From Alphaproteobacteria bacterium US3C007 (GTDB lineage Bacteria; Pseudomonadota; Alphaproteobacteria; Rhodobacterales; Rhodobacteraceae): a DNA stretch of 64,000 bases. Position 1 is the first letter of the stretch, and every line of letters begins with the position of its first letter. The notes below the pieces were generated by a model. It saw only the letters and a program-made list of their open reading frames with translations. It was not told where the DNA came from and did no database searches. Location of the stretch: contig CP139918.1 in the NCBI GenBank assembly GCA_034423775.1, forward strand, positions 1,674,001 to 1,738,000, given 5' to 3'. Shown piece after piece: positions 8,213 through 16,631 of this stretch. The translations under genes and the position numbers were made by a program.

Positions 8213-9139
8213 ATGTCGGATATTTTGCAAATCAGCGGCCTGTCGAAATTTTATGCGAACGGGTTTCACGCGCTCAAAAATATAAATTTGAACGTGCACG
8301 AGGCAGAGATTTTGGCGCTTCTTGGGCCGAATGGTGCGGGTAAAACCACGTTAATCTCAACAATTTGTGGAATTTCGCGCTTCAGCGCGGGTTCGGTAAA
8401 AATGGCCGGTTATGATATCGTGCAGCAATATCGCGCGGCGCGCAGTTTGATCGGTTTGGTGCCGCAAGAACTGGCCTTAGAGCCTTTTGAAACGGTTGAA
8501 AATACGCTGCGCTTCTCGCGCGGTTTATTCGGCAAAGAACCAGATGAGGGGTATCTATCCTCTTTGCTGGCGGCGCTGTCATTATCTGATAAAAAAACGT
8601 CCCAAATTCGAACCTTATCGGGGGGAATGAAACGCCGGTTGAGCATTGCCAAGGCCTTGAGCCACCAACCGCGCTTGTTGTTTCTAGACGAACCCACAGC
8701 CGGTGTGGATGTTGAATTGCGCAAAGATATGTGGGCGCTGGTTGAGCGGCTGCGCGCCAGCGGCGTAACGATCATTCTTACCACGCATTATATCGAAGAG
8801 GCCGAAGCCATCGCAGATAGGATAGGGATTATCGATCAAGGTGCGTTGCAACTGGTCGAGGCAAAAGACTCGTTGATGCAGCGGCTGGGTAAAAAACAGT
8901 TGCAGATCGATTTGTTGAGCCCGTTACCAATACTGCCGCCGCCGCTTTTGGCCTTGGGTGTGACCTTGGCTGCGGATGGTCTGTCGTTGATTTATCAATA
9001 TGATTTGACGGGGGCTGGACCGGAGATCGAAAAGCTGTTTTCGGAAATTTTGGCTTTGGGGCTCAAAGTCAAAGATCTTCAAACGGGCGAATCATCTTTG
9101 GAAGAAATCTTCCTACAGCTGGTCAGCGAGGCGGCATGA
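8213..9139 (+). CDS. ABC transporter ATP-binding protein, ABC-2 (YadG/DrrA-like) type
   Basis: This is the cytoplasmic ATPase of an export-type transporter. The 308-residue protein has Walker A GPNGAGKTT (about 42-50), the Q-loop in VPQELAL, the signature LSGGMKRRLSIAKAL, Walker B LLFLDEPTAGVD and the H-loop in TTHYIEEAE. The ABC_tran domain ends near residue 215, and the C-terminal extension of about 90 residues is the type seen in ABC-2 ATPases such as DrrA, NodI and YadG. Its stop overlaps the start of the permease gene by 4 bp (ATGA), so the two are translationally coupled. The exported substrate cannot be predicted. Confidence 0.93.
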   Translation: MSDILQISGLSKFYANGFHALKNINLNVHEAEILALLGPNGAGKTTLISTICGISRFSAGSVKMAGYDIVQQYRAARSLIGLVPQELALEPFETVENTLRFSRGLFGKEPDEGYLSSLLAALSLSDKKTSQIRTLSGGMKRRLSIAKALSHQPRLLFLDEPTAGVDVELRKDMWALVERLRASGVTIILTTHYIEEAEAIADRIGIIDQGALQLVEAKDSLMQRLGKKQLQIDLLSPLPILPPPLLALGVTLAADGLSLIYQYDLTGAGPEIEKLFSEILALGLKVKDLQTGESSLEEIFLQLVSEAA

Positions 9140-9897
9140 ATTTTCACTCGGTAAAAGCCATTTATAAATTTGAAATGCAGCGGTTTTTTCGTACAATTCT
9201 ACAGAGCTTTGTCTCGCCGGTTTTGTCCGCTTCGCTCTACTTTATCGTGTTTGGCGCCGCCATGGGCAGCCGGATTTCGCAGGTTGAGGGTATTGCCTAT
9301 GGCAGCTTTATTGTGCCGGGTTTGATCATGTTAACGGTGATTACACAGGCCATTTCAAATGGTGCTTTTGGAATATATTTTCCAAAATTCATTGGCAGTA
9401 TCTATGAGGTGCTTTCAGCGCCGATCAGCGCTGCGGAAATCGTGGTGGGATATGTTGGCGCTGCGGCCACCAAGGCGATCTTTACCGGTCTGGTTATTCT
9501 GTTGACCTCATTATTATTTGTTGACCTGACGATCATACATCCTTTGGCCATGCTGTTTTTCCTTGTCATGACCAGTATCGCCTTTGCCTTATTGGGCTTT
9601 ATCGTGGGCATCTGGGCGGGTAATTTTGAACAATTGCAAATGGTCCCGATGTTGATCATCACCCCTTTGGTATTTTTGGGCGGAACGTTTTATTCGATTT
9701 CCATGCTACCCCCGTTTTGGCAGACGATCTCGTTGTTTAATCCCGTGGTCTATTTGGTTTCTGCGTTTAGGTGGTGCTTTTTTGGAACCGCGGACGTGCC
9801 TATCATGGTCAGCTTGCTAGCAGTTTTTGGCTTCATTTTATTGTGTTTTGCCGCGATTATGTGGATTTTTAGAACGGGTTGGCGGTTGCGCAGCTAA
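9136..9897 (+). CDS. ABC-2 type transporter permease (YadH-like)
   Basis: This 253-residue membrane protein is the partner of the preceding ATPase. It has six predicted membrane segments separated by short loops; the clearest cover about 20-42, 57-80, 106-131, 137-160, 168-190 and 221-244. The ABC-2 signature region (residues about 175-195, including PLVFLGGTFYSISMLPP) is present. It overlaps the ATPase gene by 4 bp. YadGH-like pairs are widespread in Proteobacteria and mostly of unknown substrate. No substrate clue is visible in the neighbouring S49 peptidase or exchanger genes. Confidence 0.92.
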   Translation: MNFHSVKAIYKFEMQRFFRTILQSFVSPVLSASLYFIVFGAAMGSRISQVEGIAYGSFIVPGLIMLTVITQAISNGAFGIYFPKFIGSIYEVLSAPISAAEIVVGYVGAAATKAIFTGLVILLTSLLFVDLTIIHPLAMLFFLVMTSIAFALLGFIVGIWAGNFEQLQMVPMLIITPLVFLGGTFYSISMLPPFWQTISLFNPVVYLVSAFRWCFFGTADVPIMVSLLAVFGFILLCFAAIMWIFRTGWRLRS

Positions 9898-9978
9898 AAA
9901 GCAGGGTTTGCAGGGATTTTGCAACCTTCCTGCGCGGCGCGTCTTGTGCCCGTGCGGCAAGGGCTCTACATACAGGGT

Positions 9979-10776
9979 ATGAAGTTTAAACTGCCTTTTA
10001 TGAAAGCCAAAAAATCCGTGGCTGTGGTGCATCTCTCTGGGGTGATTTCGGGTGGATCACGCGGCCAGTTGAATGATAAGGCGCTGGCGCCTGTTTTGGA
10101 AAAAGCCTTCAGCAAAGGCAAACCGGATGCGGTGGCGCTGGTGATCAACTCGCCCGGCGGTTCGCCGGTGCAATCGTCTTTAATCGGTGCGCGGATCCGC
10201 CGGTTGGCGGCTGAAAATAGCCTTCCAGTGTTTGCTTTTGTGGAAGATGTAGCCGCCTCAGGTGGCTATTGGTTGGCCGTCACCGCCGATGAAATCTACG
10301 TAGATGACAGTTCAATTTTGGGCTCAATCGGCGTTATTTCGGCTGGCTTTGGAGCGCATGATCTCTTGCAGCGCTATGGGATTGAACGGCGCGTTTATAC
10401 CGCAGGTGCTTCAAAATCGACATTGGATCCTTTTAAGCCGGAAAAACCCGAAGATGTTGATCGGTTGAAAAAACTACTTGAGCAGATACACAGCGTTTTC
10501 ATCGCACATGTCACCAAGCAGCGTGGCGCTAAATTGAGCGATGACGAAGATTTGTTTACGGGTGAAATTTGGGTGGGCGAAGAAGCTGTATCCGTCGGCC
10601 TAGCGGATGGGCTTGGCCATCTGGTGCCGGTGATGAAACAGCGTTTTGGCGAAAACGTGAAATTTCGAACATACGGGCAGAAAAAAGGCGTCTTGCAAAG
10701 GTTTTCATCTTCACTTGTCCAATCTGCGGATCTGTATTTTGAGGAAAGGGCTGCGTTCGGCCGCTTTGGTTTGTGA
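9979..10776 (+). CDS. S49 family serine peptidase (SppA/SohB-like)
   Basis: This is a membrane-associated peptidase of the signal-peptide-peptidase A family, using a Ser-Lys dyad. The 265-residue single-domain protein contains SPGGSP, the nucleophile serine in DVAASGGYWLAV (about residues 91-102) and the lysine in GASKSTLDPFK (about 145-155). The start at 9979 (MKFKLPFM) gives the usual short form with a basic N-terminus and no obvious transmembrane helix, unlike E. coli SppA. The open frame extends to 9919 but without an SD. Single-domain proteins of this kind probably form a tetrameric or octameric ring that degrades membrane-released peptides. Confidence 0.9.
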   Translation: MKFKLPFMKAKKSVAVVHLSGVISGGSRGQLNDKALAPVLEKAFSKGKPDAVALVINSPGGSPVQSSLIGARIRRLAAENSLPVFAFVEDVAASGGYWLAVTADEIYVDDSSILGSIGVISAGFGAHDLLQRYGIERRVYTAGASKSTLDPFKPEKPEDVDRLKKLLEQIHSVFIAHVTKQRGAKLSDDEDLFTGEIWVGEEAVSVGLADGLGHLVPVMKQRFGENVKFRTYGQKKGVLQRFSSSLVQSADLYFEERAAFGRFGL

Positions 10777-10777
10777 T

Positions 10778-10939
10778 ATGATCGTAAAAATTGTTTTCCT
10801 ATTCTTGATTGGGATCGCTGTTTTGGCGATGTTTGGACGGATCAAACTGCCCGGACAAACCAAATTGGAAGCGATGAGATGCAATGCGTGCGGCCGCTTC
10901 CGATTGGGCACATCCGGCTGCTCTTGCGGTTCCAAATAG
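10778..10939 (+). CDS. Small membrane-anchored protein with a zinc-ribbon-like tail (53 aa)
   Basis: This short gene begins one base after the S49 peptidase stop codon and ends 9 bp before the Ca2+/Na+ exchanger, so it looks like part of that operon. The predicted 53-residue protein has one hydrophobic helix at residues 2-19 and a soluble tail in which four cysteines are arranged as CxxC...CxC (CNAC and CSC). That layout could bind one zinc or a similar metal, facing the cytoplasm or the periplasm depending on orientation. I do not recognise a named family. The tight spacing on both sides and the metal-ligand pattern are the reasons for calling it a gene. Confidence 0.62.
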   Translation: MIVKIVFLFLIGIAVLAMFGRIKLPGQTKLEAMRCNACGRFRLGTSGCSCGSK

Positions 10940-10948
10940 GCAGGCCTG

Positions 10949-11899
10949 ATGACTTGGCTGCTCTCTGCATTGGCGCTGATCATTTTGGTGATGTCCGGAG
11001 ATTTTCTGGTTAAAGGTGCCGTTGCGCTCAGCGATCGGCTTGGGATTCCGGCATTTATTGTGGGATTAACCATTGTGGCTTTTGGGACATCAGCGCCCGA
11101 GCTGCTGATTTCTATTCAAGCGGTGCTGTCCGGGGTGCCCGGAATGGCCATTGGGAATGTGGTGGGATCAAATACTGCAAATATTCTGATGGTTTTGGGG
11201 TTGCCTGCAGTGTTGTTTGGGCTTGATGCGGCAAAAACCGATCTAAGAAAAAACTATGCGTTGATGATCGGTGGCAGCCTATTGTTTATTTATTTGGCGT
11301 CGCTTGGAGTGTTTTCCTATGGCAGCGGGATGATTTTGCTGGCGGCGCTGGCAGTCGTGCTGGGGTTAGCTTTGCGCGATACGCTGCAGGAGCCAAAGCG
11401 CGCAGATGCGGCGGATATCAGCCTTGAGGGCGGCGCCGTGCAAGATGCAGCGCTGCCGGTTTGGAAAATAACCGGGTTGATTTGCATTGGTTTGGTGGGA
11501 TTGCCATATGGCGCAAATCTTTTGGTGAATAATGCCACTGAAATTGCCCGCAGCTATCAAATCAGCGAAACCACTATCGGGTTGACCTTGGTTGCTTTGG
11601 GAACCTCGCTGCCAGAATTGGCAACCACTTTGGCCAGTGCAATACGCAGGCAAGCGGATGTGGCGCTAGGCAATGTGATCGGGTCCAACGTTTTCAACCT
11701 GTTGGCAATTATGGGCGTCACCGCCTTTGTGGGCCCAATTCCGGTTTCTCCGCAGCTTTTATCGGCGGATCTTTGGGTGATGCTGGCTGCCTCTTTGATC
11801 CTTGCCCCCTTCGTGGTTTACCGATTGCGAATCAACCGCTTAATGGGCGCACTCTTGACTGCCGCATATCTGGTCTATGTTTGGTTGGTGGTTATGTAA
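10949..11899 (+). CDS. Calcium/sodium antiporter, CaCA family (YrbG-like)
   Basis: This integral membrane exchanger of the K+-dependent Na+/Ca2+ family has 316 residues and about ten membrane helices. The two inverted alpha-repeats that form the ion pathway are clear. The first has GTSAPELLIS and GNVVGSNTANILMVLG (about residues 48-92); the second has LGTSLPELATTLAS and GNVIGSNVFNLLAIMG (about 214-254). The acidic residue in each PEL is a cation ligand in this family. It lies 9 bp after the 53-residue protein gene and 15 bp before the SDR gene, so the S49-to-SDR stretch may be one transcript. Confidence 0.93.
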   Translation: MTWLLSALALIILVMSGDFLVKGAVALSDRLGIPAFIVGLTIVAFGTSAPELLISIQAVLSGVPGMAIGNVVGSNTANILMVLGLPAVLFGLDAAKTDLRKNYALMIGGSLLFIYLASLGVFSYGSGMILLAALAVVLGLALRDTLQEPKRADAADISLEGGAVQDAALPVWKITGLICIGLVGLPYGANLLVNNATEIARSYQISETTIGLTLVALGTSLPELATTLASAIRRQADVALGNVIGSNVFNLLAIMGVTAFVGPIPVSPQLLSADLWVMLAASLILAPFVVYRLRINRLMGALLTAAYLVYVWLVVM

Positions 11900-11914
11900 C
11901 GCAAAGGGATTTGA

Positions 11915-12694
11915 ATGATGCGGGCTTTGGTAACGGGTGCAGGAAAACGGCTTGGGCGCGCAATGGCGCTCTATCTTGCAGATCGTGGCTATGACGTGGC
12001 TGTGCATTTTGCCAGCTCTGAAACAGCCGCAAAAAGCCTTGTGCAAGAGATTATCGCCAAAGGCCGGAAATCCATCGCGTTACAGGCCGATTTGTTACAA
12101 GAAGATCAAGTTGAGACTCTGGTTGATCGGGCGGTACACGGCCTTGGGGGCAATTTAACCTGCCTGATCAATAATGCCTCTATTTTTGAATATGATACGC
12201 TGGAAAGCGCCACGCGGCGCAGTTGGGATCGCCATATTGAAAGCAATTTGCGGGCACCATTCGTGTTAATGCAATGTTTTGCGCGGCAGGCCCCCCGCGC
12301 CCGTCAGGATGACCAAGGCGAGCCTTTGGCGCAAGCTTTGGTGATCAATATGTTGGACCAACGCGTGCGTAAATTGACGCCTGAATTTTCCAGCTATTCC
12401 ATCGCTAAAATGGGTCTTTGGGCGTTAACGCAAACGGCCGCGCAGGGCTTGGCCCCTGATATCCGGGTGAATGCGATTGGGCCCGGGCCGACTTTGCAGG
12501 GCGCGCGCCAATCGGCGGATCATTTTCAAGACCAACGGAAACATACGGTTCTGGGACGCGGCGCAAATGCGTCTGATATTACTGCGGCTTTGGGGTATTT
12601 TTTGGATGCTTCGGCGGTTACGGGGCAGTTGATTTGCGCAGATGGTGGCCAACATTTGGCTTGGAAAACGCCAGATGTGCTTGGGGTTGAGTAA
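11915..12694 (+). CDS. SDR-family oxidoreductase, pteridine-reductase (PTR1/FolM) type
   Basis: The 259-residue NADPH-dependent reductase probably acts on a dihydropterin or dihydrofolate. The cofactor motif is TGAGKRLG, with the Arg typical of pteridine reductases. The classical active-site serine is replaced by an Asp in INMLDQ, as in PTR1/FolM, while the YSIAK (YxxxK) motif is intact. The GPGP segment after RVNAIGPGPTL also fits that subgroup. It is preceded closely by the exchanger gene and followed by a 314-bp AT-rich spacer before uvrC. FolM-like activity is inferred from motifs only; a general SDR function is the alternative. Confidence 0.78.
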   Translation: MMRALVTGAGKRLGRAMALYLADRGYDVAVHFASSETAAKSLVQEIIAKGRKSIALQADLLQEDQVETLVDRAVHGLGGNLTCLINNASIFEYDTLESATRRSWDRHIESNLRAPFVLMQCFARQAPRARQDDQGEPLAQALVINMLDQRVRKLTPEFSSYSIAKMGLWALTQTAAQGLAPDIRVNAIGPGPTLQGARQSADHFQDQRKHTVLGRGANASDITAALGYFLDASAVTGQLICADGGQHLAWKTPDVLGVE

Positions 12695-13008
12695 GCCACG
12701 GCGCCCAAGTTGTACACGGGGTTACATAATTGTGACAGCGTTTTAACAAAAATGGTTTGTTTTCAGTCATTTGCGTATAATTTAATTAAAATATCAAATG
12801 ATAACAGCACCTTACAAAAACGCCTATTTTTTAGGCAAATAGGGGAAGTTACCAAAAAGCAAAGGAAAATTTCCAATAATTCAGAGTTACCCCCAATGTT
12901 ATCCACAGGATCAGTGGACAGCTTTTTCCTTGAAACCGACGCCAGATCATTGCAGGACAAACAGAATCATGGCCAGATCGGTAGCCAGACCAGACGAAGG
13001 CGATAAAA
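12695..13008. other. AT-rich spacer with a perfect DnaA box; possible origin-like or regulatory region
   Basis: This 314-bp gap is markedly AT-rich against its GC-richer neighbours. It contains the perfect DnaA box TTATCCACA at 12899-12907, a weaker resemblance (TTGTACACG) near 12709, a run around TTTAATTAAAATATC at 12781-12795, and inverted repeats around 12824-12844 (CCTATTT-N7-AAATAGG; also GCCTA-N5-TAGGC). One open frame crosses it (12710-13006), but it is low-complexity and looks non-coding. The spacer must also hold the uvrC promoter. A replication origin is one possible reading; a DnaA-regulated promoter for uvrC is another. Confidence 0.4.
12899..12907 (+). promoter_or_regulatory. DnaA box, perfect consensus
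   Basis: TTATCCACA is an exact match to the strongest DnaA-binding consensus (TTATNCACA, R1 type). It sits about 100 bp upstream of the uvrC start, inside the AT-rich spacer. A single box is not enough for an origin by itself. Confidence 0.6.
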
Positions 13009-14856
13009 ATGGCATATACAGGCTACGCGCTGATACAAAAGTATACAAAATCGCTTGAAACCTCGCCAGGCGTCTATCGGATGCTCGATGATCAATCGCG
13101 CGTTCTTTACGTGGGCAAAGCCCGCAACCTCAGGGCACGCGTTTCCAGTTATGCGCGCCCAACCGGACATTCGGCGCGCATTGCCCGTATGATCTCTGAA
13201 ACAACGCAGATGATGTTTTTAACCACGCAGACCGAGACCGAAGCGTTGCTGCTGGAGCAAAATTTAATCAAGCAGTTAAAACCGCGCTATAATGTGTTGC
13301 TGCGCGATGATAAATCTTTTCCCAACATTCTCGTGACCACAGAGCATAATTTTCCCCAAATTAAAAAGCACCGTGGCGCAAAAAGCGAAAAGGGGGCGTA
13401 TTATGGCCCCTTTGCTGGGGCGGGGGCTGTCAATCGTACACTTGCCCAGCTGCAACGGGTGTTCTTGTTGAGAAATTGTTCAGATGCGATGTTTGAAAGC
13501 CGCACTCGCCCCTGTCTGCAATATCAAATCAAACGCTGCAGCGGCCCATGCGTGGATCGCGTGTCAAAGCAAGAATATGGTGCCGCCGTGCAGGATGCCC
13601 AAAAATTCTTATCGGGCAAATCAACGCAAATTCAGGAAACGCTCGCCACCAGCATGGCGCAGGCCTCCGAAGCAATGGAATTTGAACGCGCGGCCGCGCT
13701 GCGCGACCGTATTCGCGCCTTAACGCAGGTTCAGACCACGCAGGGCATCAACCCGCGCAGCGTCAGCGAAGCCGATATAATCGCCTTGCATCTTGAGGGG
13801 GGGCAGGCCTGCGTGCAGGTGTTTTTCATTCGCGCCAATCAAAATTGGGGGAACCGTGATTTTTACCCCCGCATTAGCGCCGATATGGGCCATGATGAAG
13901 TTCTTGAGGCGTTTTTGGGCCAATTTTATGACAGTAAAGAGCCGCCGCGGCAGATTCTGCTTTCGCATGGGTTTGACGATATGGATCTGATGACCGAACT
14001 GCTCAGCGATAAACGCGGCCGGCGGGTGGAAATTTTGGTACCCCAGCGTGGTGAAAAGCAAGAGCTGATTTCTGGCGCGTTGCGCAATGCAAAAGAAAGT
14101 TTGGCGCGCAAACTCGCCGAGACAGCGACACAAACCAAATTGTTGCGTGGTGTTGCAGAACTATTTGAGCTTGAGTCGCCCCCCAAGCGGATCGAAGTGT
14201 ATGACAACTCGCATATTCAAGGCAGTTTTGCGGTTGGGGCGATGATTGTTGCAGGCCCGGATGGGTTTTCCAAAAACAATTATCGCAAATTCAATATACG
14301 CGGCGATGATCTGACGCCGGGGGATGATTTTGGGATGATGAAAGAAGTGCTGACGCGGCGGTTTAAGCGCTTGGTCAAAGAAGACCCGGCGCGGCAAAGC
14401 GGGGATTGGCCTGATTTACTGGTGATTGATGGTGGCGCGGGGCAAGTCTCGGCCGTGGCGCAGATCATGGCCGAGTTTGGCGTGCAAGATATTCCGATGG
14501 TCGGCGTTGCAAAAGGCGTTGATCGCAATTTGGGTAAGGAAGAGTTTTACCGCATTGGCAAGCCGGTCTTTGGTTTGCCGCGCAATGATCCGGTTTTATA
14601 CTTCATTCAACGCATGCGCGATGAGGCTCATCGCTTTGCCATTGGCAGCCATCGCGCCAAACGCAGCAAAGCCATTGGGGCCTCGCCTTTGGATGAAATT
14701 GCCGGTGTCGGTGGCGCACGCAAGCGGGCGCTTTTGGCGCATTTTGGATCGGCAAAAGCCGTGGGGCGTGCCAATTTGGCCGATCTGAAAGCGGTTGAGG
14801 GCGTATCGGCTTCTTTAGCGCAAAAAATCTATGATTTTTTCCATGAAAAAGGCTGA
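13009..14856 (+). CDS. uvrC: UvrABC excinuclease subunit C
   Basis: UvrC makes both incisions flanking a DNA lesion during nucleotide excision repair. The 615-residue protein has the expected order. The GIY-YIG nuclease (about 18-97) contains [10 protein letters not shown] and [14 protein letters not shown] cysteine-rich region follows, then a UVR motif for UvrB contact (around [11 protein letters not shown], about 225-235), the RNase H-like nuclease with [10 protein letters not shown] (about 398-407) and C-terminal helix-hairpin-helix motifs near [13 protein letters not shown]. It ends exactly where the convergent peptidase gene ends (14856/14857). Confidence 0.97.
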   Translation: MAYTGYALIQKYTKSLETSPGVYRMLDDQSRVLYVGKARNLRARVSSYARPTGHSARIARMISETTQMMFLTTQTETEALLLEQNLIKQLKPRYNVLLRDDKSFPNILVTTEHNFPQIKKHRGAKSEKGAYYGPFAGAGAVNRTLAQLQRVFLLRNCSDAMFESRTRPCLQYQIKRCSGPCVDRVSKQEYGAAVQDAQKFLSGKSTQIQETLATSMAQASEAMEFERAAALRDRIRALTQVQTTQGINPRSVSEADIIALHLEGGQACVQVFFIRANQNWGNRDFYPRISADMGHDEVLEAFLGQFYDSKEPPRQILLSHGFDDMDLMTELLSDKRGRRVEILVPQRGEKQELISGALRNAKESLARKLAETATQTKLLRGVAELFELESPPKRIEVYDNSHIQGSFAVGAMIVAGPDGFSKNNYRKFNIRGDDLTPGDDFGMMKEVLTRRFKRLVKEDPARQSGDWPDLLVIDGGAGQVSAVAQIMAEFGVQDIPMVGVAKGVDRNLGKEEFYRIGKPVFGLPRNDPVLYFIQRMRDEAHRFAIGSHRAKRSKAIGASPLDEIAGVGGARKRALLAHFGSAKAVGRANLADLKAVEGVSASLAQKIYDFFHEKG

Positions 14857-15858
14857 CTAACGATTGCACTCTTGCCATGTTGGCAAACGGTCATTGGGGG
14901 CTTTTTCAGCATGATATATGGCCCGCGCGATGGCGCGCGCAACGCAAAGGCTGGCGCCGTGACACAGCTCGGCCATGTCGGTTGGACTCAATTGCCCCTG
15001 CGCTGATCCCGTTGCCGCTGTAAAGATTAAATCGCCATCTTGGGGCATATGCGAAGGAATGAGCGCGCGCGCCACACCATCATGGGCGCTGATGGCAAGG
15101 CGTTTGGCCGCTGCTTTGCTGAGGCTAGCATCCGTGGCGACTATTCCGATTGTGGTGTTTTCCCCCTCAACCAAGGGTCCAAGATTCTTCAACCTGAAAG
15201 CGTGTGGCTGAGGCGAAGCTTGTGGCCCGCCCAATCCGCCAAATTCACCATTTGCTTCGAAAGGTCCAGCCCAGAAATGCCGTAAATCTTCGCCTGTTGC
15301 ATTGCCGACGGCGTTGACCGCCATGATTGCGCCCACACGAATTCCATTTGACAGAATGAACGAGGCCGAGCCAAGGCCGCCTTTTAGGCGCCCTGTGGTG
15401 GCACCGCATCCCGCGCCTACGCTGCCCAGTTGGAATTCTGCGCTCAAATCGTCAAAAGCCTGACGCCCTAACGCGGGATAGGGCGATAGCGCCCATTCTT
15501 TTTCGCCGCCATTGTTGAGATCAAACAGAATCGCTGCTGGCACAATTGGAACCTGCGTGCCAGCAACCGCAAACCCCGCCTGCTGGGCGCGCAAACGCTC
15601 GACCACACCGCTGGCCGCATCCAGACCATAGGCAGAGCCACCCGACAGCACCAAAGCATCAATCTGTTGCAAAGATTTATCCGGTTCCAGCAGATCCGTC
15701 TCGCGCGTGCCCGGCGCACCGCCCATCACCGCATAAGCGGCGGTAAAGCGCTGCGCGGCGCGCAGCACCGTGACGCCGGATTTCAGCCGCTGGTCTTCGG
15801 CATTGCCCACCATTATGCCCGCGATATCTGTGATCAGGTTTTTGGGTCCCGGTGTCAT
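14857..15858 (-). CDS. P1-family N-terminal-nucleophile peptidase (DmpA/NylC-like)
   Basis: Members of this family self-cleave into two chains and act as D-/beta-aminopeptidases, L-aminopeptidase/D-esterases or amide-oligomer hydrolases. The 333-residue protein has the conserved segments GAPGTRETDLL, LSGGSAYGLDAA and GAGCGATTGRLKGGLGSAS. The predicted autoproteolysis site is Asn234-Thr235 in GENTTIGIVATDA, the same Asn-Thr junction used by NylC, leaving Thr235 as nucleophile. I start at the ATG at 15858 (MTPGPKN). It is the last gene of a seven-gene minus-strand cluster with a peptide-type ABC transporter, suggesting it hydrolyses an imported peptide or amide. Confidence 0.87.
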   Translation of the reverse strand: MTPGPKNLITDIAGIMVGNAEDQRLKSGVTVLRAAQRFTAAYAVMGGAPGTRETDLLEPDKSLQQIDALVLSGGSAYGLDAASGVVERLRAQQAGFAVAGTQVPIVPAAILFDLNNGGEKEWALSPYPALGRQAFDDLSAEFQLGSVGAGCGATTGRLKGGLGSASFILSNGIRVGAIMAVNAVGNATGEDLRHFWAGPFEANGEFGGLGGPQASPQPHAFRLKNLGPLVEGENTTIGIVATDASLSKAAAKRLAISAHDGVARALIPSHMPQDGDLIFTAATGSAQGQLSPTDMAELCHGASLCVARAIARAIYHAEKAPNDRLPTWQECNR

Positions 15859-15860
15859 GG

Positions 15861-16607
15861 TTAAATACAGCGCCCGCCATCTACCTGCATGCAGACCCCG
15901 GTTACCATGCTGGCTTCCTCCGAGCATAAATAACAGGCGGCATTGCCCATATCCTCTGCGGTGGAAAACCGCCCAAGTGGAATGGTAGACAGGAACTTTG
16001 CGCGCATCTCGGGCGTGTCTTCGCCCATGAATGAGGTAAGAAGCGGGGTTTCTCCGGCCACCGGGTTCAGCGCATTCACCCGCACCCCAAAGGGTGCTAG
16101 CTCAACCGCCATCGTGCGGGTGGTGGTGTTTACCCAGCCTTTTGAGCTGTTATACCAATTCAAATTTGGCCGCGGAGAGACACCGGCGGTTGAGGCAATG
16201 TTCAAAATCACGCCGCTGCGGCGGGTTTTCAGTGCTGGAACGAACGCGCGCGAAATCAGATAGATAGATTTGCAATTCACGGCAAAAACGCGATCAAAAT
16301 CTTTTTCGCTGACGTCTTCTAACGGGCTGGGTAAATGCGTAACGCCCGCATTGTTCACGATGATATCGACCGCGCCAAGCGCTGTCTGCGCCGCGTCATG
16401 CATCTGCGCAATTGACGCAGAACTTGCCACATCTGCGCGCATTGGAATCGCCAATTTTCCCAAGCGCGAGGCCTGATCGGCCACGGCTTCACCATTGATA
16501 TCGGCCATTAGGACCTTGGCGCCCTCGGCCAAGAACTTTTCGGCAATGCCTAAGCCAAAGCCCGAGGCTGCGCCTGTTACGATGGCTGTTTTTCCTGCAA
16601 GTCGCAT
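15861..16607 (-). CDS. SDR-family oxidoreductase
   Basis: This classical NAD(P)-dependent short-chain dehydrogenase has 248 residues. All catalytic motifs are intact: TGAASGFGLG (11-20), VNNAG, the serine in LNIASTAG, and YNSSK. The C-terminal VDGG is typical. The nucleotide specificity looks NAD-preferring, because an Asp (MADIN) ends beta-2. It ends 2 bp before the P1 peptidase gene starts and follows the aldehyde dehydrogenase gene in the same direction. Pairing with an aldehyde dehydrogenase suggests successive oxidation of an alcohol to an aldehyde to an acid, although the substrate is unknown. Confidence 0.9.
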   Translation of the reverse strand: MRLAGKTAIVTGAASGFGLGIAEKFLAEGAKVLMADINGEAVADQASRLGKLAIPMRADVASSASIAQMHDAAQTALGAVDIIVNNAGVTHLPSPLEDVSEKDFDRVFAVNCKSIYLISRAFVPALKTRRSGVILNIASTAGVSPRPNLNWYNSSKGWVNTTTRTMAVELAPFGVRVNALNPVAGETPLLTSFMGEDTPEMRAKFLSTIPLGRFSTAEDMGNAACYLCSEEASMVTGVCMQVDGGRCI

Positions 16608-16631
16608 ATTGGCCGCTCCCTTTCTTTTCGG

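Noticed and set aside
9901..9933. Hairpin-like sequence after the ABC-2 permease gene
   Set aside because: Imperfect stem with bulges and no T-run; not convincing as a terminator.
12710..13006. Open frame of 98 codons crossing the AT-rich spacer before uvrC
   Set aside because: Low-complexity, Lys/Ser-rich translation covering the DnaA box and repeats; ends at the uvrC start without family similarity.
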